DNA from: Perkinsus chesapeaki
Taxonomy: Eukaryota; Perkinsozoa; Perkinsida; Perkinsidae
Direction: 5' to 3'
Assembly: GCA_013115145.1 (NCBI GenBank)
Contig: JAAPAO010000498.1
Location: 1-27,022, forward strand
DNA: 27,022 nucleotides
Below the pieces are notes generated by a model. It had not been told where the DNA came from, searched no databases, and saw only the letters and a list, made by a program, of their open reading frames with translations. Shown piece after piece: positions 1 through 11,367 of the stretch (positions are counted from its first letter, which is position 1; the number at the start of each line of letters is the position of its first letter). The translations under genes were made by a program, and so were the position numbers.

Positions 1-749
1 CAGTTCTTCGGACATTCCAGGCAGTCGCTGATACACCTCGTTCCATTGAGACAATTCGTACTGCAGTTCGTCGTACCATTGACACAAGTGGTATTGCATC
101 CATCAGGGCAATGGAACATGAAGCCCGCGGTTCCAGCATTACTCTCGCAAGTGCAGTTGTTCAAAAGTGGTATGTCCAACGACTCGCATGAACCAATTCG
201 ATCTCGCGGATTATCTGGAGATGGGCACACCCTAGAGAATGCCCTATGTTCACAGCGATCTTCGAGGAAATCATGTTCACAGTCATAACCAGCTCCATCA
301 CAATACGCGATCTTGTACCTGCAGCGGCGACAGCGCTCAATAGGCGGGACTTTGTATCACTAAGAGCCACATGGCAGTAGCGAATCCAACTGTGACGTCA
401 GGTTAATCGAGCCTGTGGCAACACCCAGAGCTCGAGACCTACTTTATTGTGCCAGAGCAGTTGCCGCCACATTCCCCAATAGGACATCCGATCTGAGTCA
501 CTCCCGGGCATTGCCACCCCAGACCCTCGCAAGCTGTTTTAGCCTCCTCAAGAACGTCGTACCTTAAGGGTGCTGTAATCAAGTACATATATAATAGCGA
601 AAACAAACCAAGAAATCATGAAGAAACGGAATTCACGTGGTCCAAACGTGGCTTATAATTCTTGCTCTCATTGACTTACTCAACATCTCTGAGGAACCCT
701 GCTGCCCCATCAAAGCCAGGATTCCAATGTTGCAGGTGCCGCCGCCACA
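1..749 (-). CDS. Cysteine-rich secreted-type protein, partial (3 exons, runs off left edge)
   Basis: Three spliced exons can be read in one frame: 749–680, 572–443 and 318–1, with introns 679–573 (107 nt) and 442–319 (124 nt) bounded by GT and AG. The frame stays open to base 1, so the C-terminus is outside the window. The product is packed with cysteines (for example CEGLGWQCPGV, CGGNCSG, CEHDFLEDRCEH, NNCTCESN, NCSTNCLNGTRC) and with N-x-S/T sites, which is typical of disulphide-rich extracellular or surface proteins. I recognise no named domain. The 5' end is not resolved: more exons probably lie between 750 and 2000. The reading rests on consistent phases and on cysteine density. Confidence 0.5.
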
Positions 750-1244
750 CTAGGCTGTCACCCACATATCGCCAGGGGCATGACGAGTTCCGTCTAAACA
801 GATGGACACTTTTCCCAGCACTAGGGAATTACTCTACAGAGTCTCATTAAGCGTCGCGTTACGTCGGGGAACTGGACTGTATAGGCCATAGGAACCAACT
901 TCGATCCCTGAGACAAGTAGAAGATACCTTCTAAAGTTAAACCGAAGCGCTTGTGGGCTCCGAGAGTATACAGGTTGCTAAATTTGTGGAAGACACGTGG
1001 CGTAAAGTTCTATTCGGGTGCGCACGTCTGTATGCTCGTACAAAACTCAGGAAATAGACCGACCTGTATCTGGATCGACACGGCCTGGTGGTAGGTATCT
1101 AAGTTACCGCCGATTCCTGTATAAAAGTCTACTGAGGTGCTCACCTCCACTCCCAGTCACCAAAAGATGGCGTTAGGTTATAAAAGGAGGTGTTCAAGAC
1201 GACACGACTGACATGGTAGTAGTGACTCGGCATTTAGGTCGGAC

Positions 1245-1921
1245 GGATGAGTTGGTCAACAAAGGCCTCACAAGTTATTTGATCCTCCCTGCAGTTCCAG
1301 CACTCTGCCAGAATTACTATCAGCAACGTATCTGTATGAAGAGCGATGAGCTCAGTGTAGTTGCAGCGACTCTGTACATTGTATCATTGGAATCCAGCCA
1401 TATGCTACTGGGCTGTACAATGTGGCCCAATCCACTGGCGATTGGCACACCATCGAGCAGCACTTCCGCAGTGAGGGTGGCTGCAACATGGAGAGGTGTC
1501 CAGTATGGAATTCAATGAGCGAATTACCCCGGATGACTCGAAGCAAGCGGTGGTTGCCGGCGTCGGCAACCAGTATCTGATGTGGTGGTTGCCCGGGACA
1601 CCTGCATGGGCTGGTTTGTTACCGCTCCTGATTTAGGCTCGAGAGCCACCGTGGATGGAAATTGGAGGTCAGCGGTGACGTTGGTGCCAGCTCCAGCTAT
1701 AACCATACCCAGTGAGCCTGAAGGTTGCTTCTGTTGGATTCACAAGTTTCAAACCAGGAAGAACAGACATGGGAGACTCTCCCATGCCCACTCTCAGTGA
1801 GAGGGCATTATATCAGCACGGAATCGACAACCTTCTCAATAACTCACCCGTCCTGGGTGGGGCTTCGGCTAATAGACGAGGAAAATTCAATTCCCTCGTC
1901 TCAACGGGACGACCGCCGTCC
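1245..1921 (-). other. Exon-like stretches, unresolved gene (probably upstream part of the left-edge gene)
   Basis: Several minus-strand pieces look coding, but I could not join them with certainty. They are 1919–1846 (after a TTTGCAG acceptor), about 1706–1540 (reading TNVTADLQFPSTVALEPKSG), 1480–about 1330 (reading TAEVLLDGVPIASGLGHIV) and 1302–1245 (reading CWNCREDQITCEAF). They have the texture of an extracellular beta-rich protein followed by a Cys pair. They point the same way as the Cys-rich exons at 1–749 and may be the same gene. No family is recognised. The stretch 1922–2271 shows nothing I can support. Confidence 0.3.
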
Positions 1922-2271
1922 CTGCAAAAAGAAGTGGGAGCCACTGAAAAGTTGGTGTCTTACTCAAGTGAGCCTGGCGGCTCTATACCGATAATACAGG
2001 GAAACAGGTGAAGGAGATAGAGCCGTAAGATCAAAGCATGCATTTTAAACAATCTGCCTGCACCAACGGAAAATGTCATGCATCATGCGCCCCCGCGATT
2101 CCTGATACTGGTTCTCGAGCGGTCATTCAACGGATGCCACGCACAGCATATGCGCGCGGCATGGCAGCTTGGATCGGGGCAGAAGTTCTACCGGCAACAA
2201 TACCACTCGAATTTTCAAAAAATTTACTGCACAAAACTCCAGCATGCAAAAGAGAACACATCAAAACGTGG

Positions 2272-3964
2272 TTACTTATACAACAAAGGCGATATGGGCT
2301 CGATTCCTCTTTGGAGAGACACAAAATAGGAACCTCTCAGTTTGTCGCCATGGCCCTCGAAAACGTCAATACAGAACTGCGCCCACCTGCTGATTGCCAG
2401 CTTGCCCTCTTCCAGGACCTGACAGCGAGAATCGGATGAAAAACAGCTTGCAAGGTCTACAAGACTGAAGATGGGAAAGGTGTGTATCATGTTCTCATAG
2501 ACCTCCAGACGACAACTATCAGCTGCCCTCTCCGCAAATGGTATGATGTCCTCCATAAACCCTTCAACTTCCCCAGCCTGAGAGACACTGACAGCACCCA
2601 GTCAGCCATCCGGTCTACCTGTAGCAGGATAGGGGTATACCCGAACGCAGGAGGGTCCAAATCGCCGAGAGTGACCGATGCCATCTCGTACTAAGAGAAT
2701 TCGTTGCATGTGGCGGTTCGACGGACTCACATCCTCATCGAAGCTCAAATCCTCTCTGCTGTCGACAAGGTTCCAGTCATCCAGTTCATTGGCGTTGTCC
2801 TCAGTGGATGGCGCGTAAGGTTTGCCATATAACAAAGCCACACCGGCACTCCAGACCATCAAGTCACATAGCACGTCCCGACTCATATCATACCGATGGC
2901 CTTTCATCCCCTTGCCCAGGTCCACCACTGGTGATAGAGAGAGACAGCAAGCCGGCCTAGGCAGGTTGTAGCCGAACGCCTTCCTCGCTACACATTTTAA
3001 AAGCCCCAAGGCCAGAGCTCCACCTGCAGAGTCACCAGCGACAACGACACGCTCCGGCCTGGTGGGAAAGCGGCTTTGCTCGAGAACATATCTGTATCCT
3101 TCCGCAGCTTCCTTCATTTGCTTCGGAAATAACCCCTTTGGGGCCAAGGTGTATTCGGGAATCAGAGCGACGACTTTAACATTTCGCTTGCCCGCGGCAT
3201 CTAGCTTTGTCTGCAACGCTTTAACCATAGACGCGCAAAGCTCCAAGTGGCTAGACGCGCCATCGAAGACACAGAAACCGCCGCCATGTAGGTAGTACAG
3301 GACCACATGCTCCTCGACGGGGACTCCTTCACGATCCGAGAAGGAGACCTGACTGCTGACTCAGCACTCGCTCCATGACGTTCTTACCCAAGTCCCATTT
3401 AGCGAGCTTCCGTCAAGGCAGGCCGTTTCGGTGACCAACGTGGGGTACAACAGTTTCACGAAGGGTGGCCCGAAAACCTAGCCAACCATCAATTCGGAGA
3501 TCGCTCTGTTGTTCATGGGTGCACCTTGGTGAAGCTCTCCATTACAGCCATGACCTCAACGAAATACTCAGCTCCGCCACTTGAGAAATCGGAGAACTGA
3601 GAGGAGGTCCAAGTAAACGAGAGAAAGGGTGTCCTCTACCTCTGGAGGCGGCCGTACAAACGCGGCCAACGCTAGTGACAAGGAGAGGTCGTGGCTGAAG
3701 AGGCCGTGGGATGCTAGCTGAAGGAAGCACAGATGAATTAGTTGGATCAGAAAGAAGCCTGTACTTCCGCTAAGGACCTCAGGAAGCCCTTCAAGATGTA
3801 GAAACAAGCAGCAATATGGAGATTGCCGAGCCGCCTGCACAGGAACGATGGTGAAGGAAGTGATCCGCTAGCACTCACACTAGAAGCTCCCTCCCATCAG
3901 GACAGGTCTTCGGATTAAGACGGTGTGCAAGGGAGACCAGGAACCTCCAGATGCGAGTGACCAT
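2272..3964 (-). CDS. Alpha/beta hydrolase (HSL/AADAC-like), array copy 1
   Basis: Predicted to be a membrane-anchored serine esterase or lipase that cleaves carboxylic ester bonds; the substrate is unknown. Nine exons: 3964–3879, 3834–3765, 3717–3640, 3596–3525, 3477–3388, 3348–2731, 2690–2619, 2577–2461, 2418–2272. All introns are GT–AG, 39–47 nt, and the product is 449 residues. The first two exons give a hydrophobic N-terminal segment. The catalytic core has HGGG at about 153–156 and the nucleophile elbow GDSAGG with Ser239. A Glu (about 367, in AGEVEGF) sits where the family usually has its acid, and His394 is in YENMIHTF. The start is the ATG that opens an 86-nt first exon, the same length as in copies 3, 4 and 5. 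It begins 162 bp after the stop of copy 2. The exact substrate class (deacetylase, lipase or steryl-ester type) cannot be read from sequence. Confidence 0.88.
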
Positions 3965-4126
3965 ACTCGAATCCAGCATACACAGCACAAATGTAGAAAG
4001 GCAGTAGAACTCGATAAAGTACGAAGGGCAGATGCTGCTGCCTGGCGAAGGCAGCCAGTGTGATGATGAAAACGCAAGGCACCTCGGGTAGTGTTTTCAA
4101 AAAGGGAGAATATGGCTGGATACGTA

Positions 4127-6124
4127 TCAAGCCGACTGAGCAGTTGACCAATCTAAATCTGGATGCGCCTTGAGTCGGCCCCCAGAGCACACCGTGACAC
4201 GATGCCCAAGAGGTAGCCGCTTGCGAGTTACAGCCGTAGTCGCGAAGGAAGCCCACTGTGCTATGGCCATCTTCCCCTGGGGAATCATCTGAGAGCAAGC
4301 ACTCAGGGATCAACTTAGATGACTGCCCTGCACACCCAGGAGAGCGTGGGGAAGACATGGAAGCGGTCCTCGTAGACCTCCAAGGCTACTCCGTCTCCCA
4401 TTCTCTTAACAAAGGCAAGAATCTCACTGATGAACCCTTCACAGCCACCAGCCTGACAAACAGACGTTTTCTCGAGAGCATTTCAGCACGAGCTCCCACC
4501 TGGACGAGTATCGGTACACCCGCAAATGTTGAGGAGCTTCCGTCGCAATAATCAAAGGAAAAGAAAGGGTTCTGAGAAAGTGCCAGTGCCCAGACGCCGA
4601 AAAGGAGGTGTTATTTGTTTCCACTGACTCTTTCTTGCTTCCCAAACGGAGCGCTGCCCCTGACCTTCTGCCACTCCTCCGATGCAGCCTTCACAAGCAC
4701 GGTGTCTTCGTCTGGTCGATCGGCTCCGTCAACATGCTCACCAGGCCTCGAGGGTCTACCGTATAGAGAGCAGCTCGCACAGTACCACAGAAGTGAATTG
4801 GAGAGGAAACCCCTATCAAAGTCGTATGTGCCTCGGCTGAAGCCCAAAGACAGACTGAGCATTGGCGAAGCGACGTGAGCACACACAGGACGCGGCAGTG
4901 AGGAGCTTCCGAAGGCCCCCTCAGCAAAACACTTGAGGAGGCTAAGTGTCAATGCACCACCGGCGGAGTCACCACTGACCACCACTTCGCTAGCTCGCAC
5001 CGGAAAGGTTTTCTGTGACAGTATCCATTTATAGCCTGCAACCGCTTCCTCCACTTGAGTGGGAAGAACCTCTTTGGGTGCCAGGCTGTAGTCGAGGATG
5101 AAAGCCACCACCTTGTAGTCGATACGTCCAGCTGCTACCAGGTCATCTTGTAAGGCTGTCACCATCCGTGTAACCGGCTCCAAGTGGCTGGTGAGCCCAT
5201 CAAAGAAACAATAGCCTCCACCGTGCAAATAGTAAAGCACAACGTACTTCTCCGGCTTACGATTGTCAGCGTGCCAAACCTGTACCACCATGACCTAGAA
5301 AAGTAGAAACACCGCCAACCGTTACCCAGAGACCATGGGGGATCCTTTCGCCCTTGACAAGCGCTGTTCTCATTGTGGGGTGAATGAGCTGGCTCAACGC
5401 TGGGCCGTAAACCTGACGTATTGACAGCACATACAGGAAAGATAACATTCGGTCAACCTTGTATGCTGCCTCCAGCACGTGGACAAGCTCCGGAGCTAGT
5501 AGGCAGTCGTCACTTGATTCAACCTCCATCTGAAAGCGTCAACAAGTAAGCTACGACGCCACTTTCGGACAACATACTTCCTTTGGAACTTTCAGCAAGT
5601 CCACAAGGAGCAGCTCCAGAGTGAATCCTTGCCATCGCAGTAAGTTCAATAACACCTGGCGAGCAGAGACAGATTAGCCTGGCCTTAGTAGTAGATACGC
5701 GATTGCTTGCCAAGCTGAACGGTTCCCAAGATTCCGCTGCAAATCCCGCAACACGTGCAAAAATACACACAAGTATACATGAATACACAAGAATACCGAA
5801 TAGGCGTAGAAATGGACCTTGGCGAAGCTTCTTCAAACTTTCTAAATTAATGCTAACACATGCCGACCACCAGATACATGTATCCCAACGTGATGCCAGG
5901 CGGCTGAGATACCTCTTGGGCCACACGGATAAGATGAAGGCATACCAGGAACCTCGTACGGCAGTTCGTTCGAACAACTGACCTAATCAGAGATACAGCC
6001 AACACGCATAGCCTGAGTATCACATGAATAGTTGCGTGCCCTCGACTGATATAAAAGGGATGCTGTGGTAGGCTGCCTTGCAAATAGCAAAAACCACATT
6101 AGAAATACACGAGAGAGAACTCAT
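4127..6124 (-). CDS. Alpha/beta hydrolase (HSL/AADAC-like), array copy 2
   Basis: Nine exons: 6124–6024, 5982–5913, 5655–5578, 5529–5458, 5412–5326, 5279–4629, 4571–4500, 4452–4336, 4288–4127. The product is 469 residues. The intron between exons 2 and 3 is long (257 nt); the rest are 41–57 nt. The N-terminus is hydrophobic. HGGG starts at about 155, the elbow GDSAGG places the nucleophile at Ser241, and the acid site is Glu in AGGCEGF. The catalytic His is in YEDRFHVF. Exon 1 is 101 nt rather than 86, giving five extra N-terminal residues, but it ends in the same phase 2. The acceptor of exon 6 was chosen at TACAG before 5279 because it aligns the junction residue VW with copies 3 and 4. An intron donor of GTCAGT after exon 6 is unusual but fits. 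Confidence 0.87.
5656..5912 (-). other. Long intron of hydrolase copy 2
   Basis: This 257-nt intron is about five times longer than its neighbours. At the same position copies 1, 3 and 4 have introns of 47–53 nt. Open frames run through parts of it and encode a hydrophobic run (reading GILVYSCILVCIFARV), but that run has no counterpart in any other copy, so I take it as intronic chance. I see no RNA gene or repeat in it. Confidence 0.55.
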
Positions 6125-6649
6125 ACTGCAACAAAAGGGAGTACTAAATGAAGAATACGGGCAGCTTTGCCAATGACATACAAGAGCCCATGGTGAGACT
6201 AAGCACCAGACAGCAACGAGAAAATGAACGTCATTCTGAGAATCCAAAAAAGCCGACGATTTGAGCGTGATCATCTCACGGTGCGGAAGAGTTCTCCCTC
6301 ACGGTGGCAATTGATCGCCATGTTCATGAATCTGAGTCCAAGTATAAGACACGCAGTCGATATATTAACATCGAGTGATAGGTCACCGGTAAGCCTGCGA
6401 GTGTCTGTAAAGTGCTGAATCAATTCCACTTTATACGGGAAGAGTCTATTTGATACAACACCGACCGTACTGCTTTAGCAACAGTAGAATTTACGACTGA
6501 ACAAAAAGCAACAGAAGATGCAAAGTGAATTGCGAACAGCGACGTCAGGTGTATAAGAGAAGCAAGAAACAGGATAAATGGGGGAATGTCATTTACGACA
6601 TCAATGCTGATAGCTGTGGTATTTAGCACTCCTACAGCAGTAAAAACAT
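6125..6649. other. Intergenic, between hydrolase copies 2 and 3
   Basis: This AT-rich 525 bp lies between the stop of copy 3 and the start of copy 2. Short open frames occur on both strands, but none matches the hydrolase exons, shows splice-consistent continuation or resembles a known family. It should hold the copy 3 3' end and the copy 2 5' region. I see no repeat or RNA gene. Confidence 0.5.
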
Positions 6650-8703
6650 TTATGCTGCCTGAGCCATAGGGGCAGTCTCTTGGAAGGACTCTACTCTATC
6701 TCTCGAGATGGCATAGGACTTGCCAAGGGGCAGCTTTTCACCTTCGAGGGCTTTCGAAGCGAAATCGGCCCACCTGGTGATGGCGGTCTGCCCAAGAGGG
6801 ACCACCTACAACGGAAAGCAAAGTCAGCTTGGAAGTAGTTGAACAGCCAAGCGGAGAAATGGACGCGGACGTACAATAGAGAACATCGGGAACACGTGGA
6901 ACATGTGATCATAGACCTCGTAACAGAGGCCCTTCTTCGCCTCCCCAGCGGCAAAGTGCTCGATATCTCCTCTCAATGCCTCGGATCCACCGACCTAAGT
7001 ATCCGTATATGCGACATCACACTAGTCAAGCTTACCTGTAATAGAATCGGCACGTTGCCGAATGCGCCCGGGTTGACTTCACCGTATGCAACCGAGAAGA
7101 GAGGATGCTGAAGGAGAGGAACATACAGGCGGTCACCAACAATGAATGGGTTTACCTTCTCCATCCTGTGATCAGGCGCCATCTCTCTAACCCTCACCCA
7201 TTCCTTATCATTGAAGCTGCCAGCCTTCTGGACATAGCTATCACTCTCTAATGGATGGTTCATGGTATCCAACCTCTCCCCAGGATGGGAAGGTCTTCCA
7301 TACAGCACGCATGCACAGTACCAAATCATGCTGTTCGACAAGATATCGTGACTGATGTCATAACCTTTCCGAGCGACGGCGAATGAGAAATCCACGCAGG
7401 GATCCAATGCCAGACAGCACGCGGGGCGAGGCAGGTCGTGACAGAAATCATTATCGGCTAGACATTTGAGCAAACCCAAGGACAATGAGCCACCGGCCGA
7501 ATCACCACCGATGACGATGCGATCGCTCCTCACTGGAAAGCGGTTTTGAGATAAGAGGAACTCGTAGCCGTTCACGACTTCTTGCAATTGGGTCGGTAGG
7601 ATCTTCTCGGGCGCTGGGTCGTAGTTAATAATGTACCCCACAACAACCACGTTACTCCAGCCATCAGAACGTAGCCTCGTCTGCAGTGTCTCGACCATAT
7701 TAGTAACAAGTTCCAAGTGACTTGTTACACCGTCAAAGAAACAGTATCCACCACCATGAATGTAATAGAGGACAACGACATCCTTAGACTTTATAGCTTC
7801 ATCAGAGCTCCATACCTGAAAGCGCTCGATTGGTTTCCAGCAGCACTCGAGCAGCGCAGAGACGTTGCTATCGTTAGAAAATTGACTATATTATATAAAC
7901 TAGAATGACCCACAACACCCATTCTTACGGCTGGTGAGAAATCTTATAAAATGTATGTGTGATATAATTTTGTGGATGGGTTTACTAAACTACATCTTGG
8001 ACTGAGCTATATCATGGACTAAAGTATCGTTGAAGTACTTATAGCATATACGGGCCAACCGATGCGGCAAAATCTACGTTAAACATCCTACCCACAGACC
8101 GCTACTCAGTTTGTCACTTGCAGGGATCTCCTCTGTCTTCATATGAGGATGACGGAAGTAGGCGTACGCGGGAAGATAGCACTGCAAAAGAAAATGTCAA
8201 AACTCTACGATCCTCGGCTCCTTCGACTACACTCACCTTGCACAGTGCATCGCCGACTCTCATTATTTCGGGAACCAACTCACTGTCATCACTGGAGGCA
8301 TCGTTGAACTGAAGCATCATCAAATACTGTATTCAATCTTACAGCAACCATGACCCTCAGCCTTACCTCCTTTGGCATCTGCAACAGTTTCGCAACGACC
8401 ACCTCGCCAGTAACAGGTTCACGCTTCACAAACATCCACAATAGCTACAAGACAGAGGCGATCGATGATCTCGGAGTGCCATGCACAGAAGCCTACTGCA
8501 ATGCTCTCTTCTATGAGATGCTTGATCATCAGATACCAGGCCCTCAAACTAACTCCCCAGAACGACCTAACACCAGGCATCATTTCAGAATGCGCGGATG
8601 AAGCTATGATATCCTACCTGATCAATTCTGTTCCTTGTGGGGTTAGGAACGGTATCGACCTCAAAGCCGCCTGTAACAGGACAGCAAAAGCCTTGTAGGA
8701 CAT
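6650..8703 (-). CDS. Alpha/beta hydrolase (HSL/AADAC-like), array copy 3
   Basis: Nine exons: 8703–8618, 8566–8497, 8444–8367, 8308–8237, 8181–8092, 7815–7156, 7107–7036, 6994–6875, 6805–6650. The product is 467 residues. Introns are 41–69 nt except the fifth (8091–7816, 276 nt). Exon 1 encodes a hydrophobic start (MSYKAFAVLLQAALRS) and exon 2 a further membrane-compatible stretch. HGGGYCFFDG begins at about 152 and GDSAGG places the nucleophile at Ser238. The acid site is Glu in VGGSEAL and the His is in MFHVFPMF. The usual DYSLAPE-like segment reads NYDPAPE here. The last exon gives a positively charged tail after an ITRWADFASKALEGEKLPLGKSY-like block, cut here to its key features W, F, LP and KSY. 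Part of exon 6 is nearly identical to copy 4. Confidence 0.9.
7816..8091 (-). other. Long AT-rich intron of hydrolase copy 3
   Basis: This 276-nt intron splits a TGG codon end (exon 5) from GTA TGG (exon 6). Copies 1, 2, 4 and 5 have introns of 39–47 nt at exactly this position. It is markedly AT-rich. I found no open frame, repeat or RNA fold that I would defend. Confidence 0.6.
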
Positions 8704-9034
8704 TAAACAAATCAATAAAAAGAAACTTGTCCGGCAAAGTGCAAGAAAAGGACAAGGCCAATTTGTGCACCTTAGTAGTACCAATAGCTGACTAAGAAGT
8801 GTAAGGACTTACGACACCTGCAAACTCTACACTTTAGATTAGTGAGTCTACGGTGTAAACTAGTAGGGCGCAGAAGGCGAAAACAAATCACTTGGGAATG
8901 AATCTCAATAGGCAGCTAGGCAACCCCAGCAGACACCATTCTGACAGGAGTATTGCCCAAACTCATTAGTCTCCCAGATCAGCGGCACCGCCTGCTGTCC
9001 GACAGGGGGCATATTTGGTGATGGCATTCCAGGC
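8704..9034. other. Intergenic, between hydrolase copies 3 and 4
   Basis: These 331 bp hold the 3' flank of copy 4 and the 5' flank of copy 3. I see no further exon, repeat or RNA gene. Confidence 0.5.
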
Positions 9035-10843
9035 TTATAGGCTCTCGACTCTCTTCTCGGATACAGCATAAGATTTGCCGATGGGAAGTTTCTCTCCCTT
9101 GAGCGCCTTGGACGCGAAATTGGCCCAGCGGTTCACGGCGATTTGACCAAGAGGAACGAACTACCAAAAAACTATTGCATCCAAGCAGTTTCTCTGCTGG
9201 AGATAAGACTATTGCAACGAGACGTGTGGTTGATGACATTATACAGGTCGAGGACTCACCTTCGAGAATACAGGGAATACGTGGAACATGTCCTGATAGA
9301 CCTCAAAACAGACACTGTGCCTAGCCTTATCTGCAAATCTGCTTATATCCCCATGCAGTGCCTCAACGCTTCCAGCCTGGCATTAGAAATACACAGCAAG
9401 AATGATGCTATAGACGAAAAAGCTCACCTGAACTAAGATGGGCACATTGGCGAAGGCCTCAGGGTTAAGGTCACCATCAATGACAGAGAAGAGAGGGTGC
9501 TACAACGAGAACGCATTTCCAGAATTCGGCAACCGATTGCTCACTTTGTCCATCCTGTGACCAGGCGCCATCTCTCTAACCCTGACCCATTCCTTATCAT
9601 TAAATCTGCCAGCCTTCTGGACATAGCTATCACTCTCTAATGGATGGTTCATGGTATCCAACCTCTCACCAGGATGGGAAGGCCTTCCATACAGCACGCA
9701 CGCGCAGTACCATAGCATTATGTTGGAAAGAAGGTCGTGACTCGTGTCGTAGGATTTACGCGCAACCGAATATCCGAAGTCGACGAATGGATTAAGGGCT
9801 AGGCAGGACGAGGGGCTGGGTAAGTCTTTGCAGAAATAGTTTCCGGCTAAGCACTTCAGAAATCCGAGCTCGATTCCGCCGCCAGCCGAGTCCCCACCAA
9901 GAACGATGCGGTCACTTTTCACTGGGAACCGCGTTTGAGACAACAAGAATTTGTAGCCGTTGACGACCTCCTGGAGCTGCGTTGGGAATATCTTCTCGGG
10001 CGCCAAGCTGTACTCTATTATATACGCCACAACAGCCACGTTCTCCCAGCCATCAGAACGCAGCTTCTTCTGCAGTGTCTCCATCATATTAGTGGCAAGT
10101 TCCAAGTGGCTTGTAACACCGTCGAAGAAGCAGTATCCGCCACCATGAATGAAATAAAGTACAACATGCTCCTTATCGTCAACCGGTCCTTCAGAGCTCC
10201 ACACCTACCCCGGAGTGATGCAAAAGATCCTCATGGGCAGTTCCACCTTACCCATATGCCTCTGTTGCAGCCCTTAGTTGCCGGAACCATCTCAGTGTGA
10301 ACCTTGGGGTGGCGGAGGCGTACAACTGCCGGTTTGAGCACCTTCCAAAGGGCCTCAGATACGCGACAAGATGCCCTCAAGTACCTTTCCGAGCGCCTCT
10401 ACGACACGCATGACCTCTGGAAGATACTCGCCATCGTAGCTAGACTCCTCGTTGAACTGAACACAGCAGAGTAAAAGTGACGCTTCCCTCCAGGCCCCCC
10501 AATGGTACTTCGTCTGGCATCTGAATGAGTCTGGTGATAACGTCTTCCGGCTTGATGGGTTTGCCTGTGCAAGCCATCCAGCACAGCTACAAATAAAACA
10601 CAGTGCATCTTCTTGTGTCAGCGCTCACTGCTCTCCTACCTGGACTACAGCTCCAATCAAATGCTTAACCATAAGATACCATGCTCTGAAGCTGACGCCC
10701 CAGAATGCTCTGAGACAGAAGCTGTCAAGTTGCGTCCATCAGATCGCGTTAGCTTACTTGAATAGCTCTGTCCCTTCGGGCGTAAGGAAAGGTATTGACT
10801 GATACCATGCATGCAGCAAAACGCGCAGAGTCGCGCACGACAT
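9035..10843 (-). CDS. Alpha/beta hydrolase (HSL/AADAC-like), array copy 4
   Basis: Nine exons: 10843–10758, 10709–10640, 10586–10509, 10456–10385, 10341–10252, 10204–9545, 9499–9428, 9376–9260, 9160–9035. All splice sites are GT–AG; introns are 43–53 nt except the last (99 nt). The product is 456 residues. It has a hydrophobic N-terminus, HGGGYCFFDG in exon 6, and GDSAGG followed by a GIELGFLKC helix. The acid site is Glu in AGSVEAL and the His is in MFHVFPVF. Copy 4 is the closest relative of copy 3: exons 1–6 have identical lengths and exon 6 is 660 nt in both. The start ATG is fixed by the 86-nt first exon and by the shared IPFLTPEGTEL-like block at its end. Confidence 0.9.
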
Positions 10844-11367
10844 TGGAAATTAAAACGAGTGAATAAATCAAGCTGTGTTTGAAAGATACGAGGTGAATAT
10901 GATGATGGAGTGAAGCCCTACACAGAGTTACTTCAGGCTTTCAAGTTTTGTTTAGGAAACGAAGACAAACACCGTACAGTTGCACAAAAAATTGCACGCA
11001 TGCGCAGCTCGCCAAACCCCGTCTTCCTCCGCTCCACCCTTGTTTCGCGTACTAAGCATGAGCTATGCGTCACAGTCTAGCCTGCAAGGGTCTGTTAGCC
11101 TTGTGTCCCGTGTATGAGCGGATGTACTGGAACAACATAAAACCCTTCAAAACCCGTTGATTGAAACGTGCTGTATTTTACGTAAAAGGTGCTACGTTAC
11201 GGGAAGACGGCACAATATGAGAATTGTCGTTAGTTGCCGATCCGAGCGGTTGCTCACGAACCAGAAGTAAGCAAATAGTGTGTACATAGCTGAGAGTGGA
11301 AGAGAAACTTCCCGTACACTACAACTGGGTGATAAGCTCACTGTTGCAGTAAGCCACTTAGGAATTT
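10844..11367. other. Intergenic, between hydrolase copies 4 and 5
   Basis: These 524 bp hold the 3' flank of copy 5 and the 5' flank of copy 4. A short direct repeat TTGCAC…TTGCAC around a run of A lies near 10980–11000. I see no coding exon or RNA gene. Confidence 0.5.

Noticed and set aside
2038-2439. 133-codon plus-strand open frame
   Set aside because: It overlaps the last exon of hydrolase copy 1, which is conserved with the other copies.
5519-5977. 152-codon minus-strand frame with a hydrophobic run, taken first as a membrane exon of copy 2
   Set aside because: Comparison with copies 1, 3 and 4 puts exon 2 at 5982–5913 and exon 3 at 5655–5578 in other frames; the hydrophobic run falls in the intron.
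7717-7908. Plus-strand short frame over the HGGG-coding region of copy 3; similar ones lie over the other copies
   Set aside because: They arise repeatedly as antisense shadows of the conserved hydrolase motif.
10975-11005. TTGCAC direct repeat around an A run as a possible regulatory site
   Set aside because: Too short to distinguish from chance and not repeated in front of the other copies.
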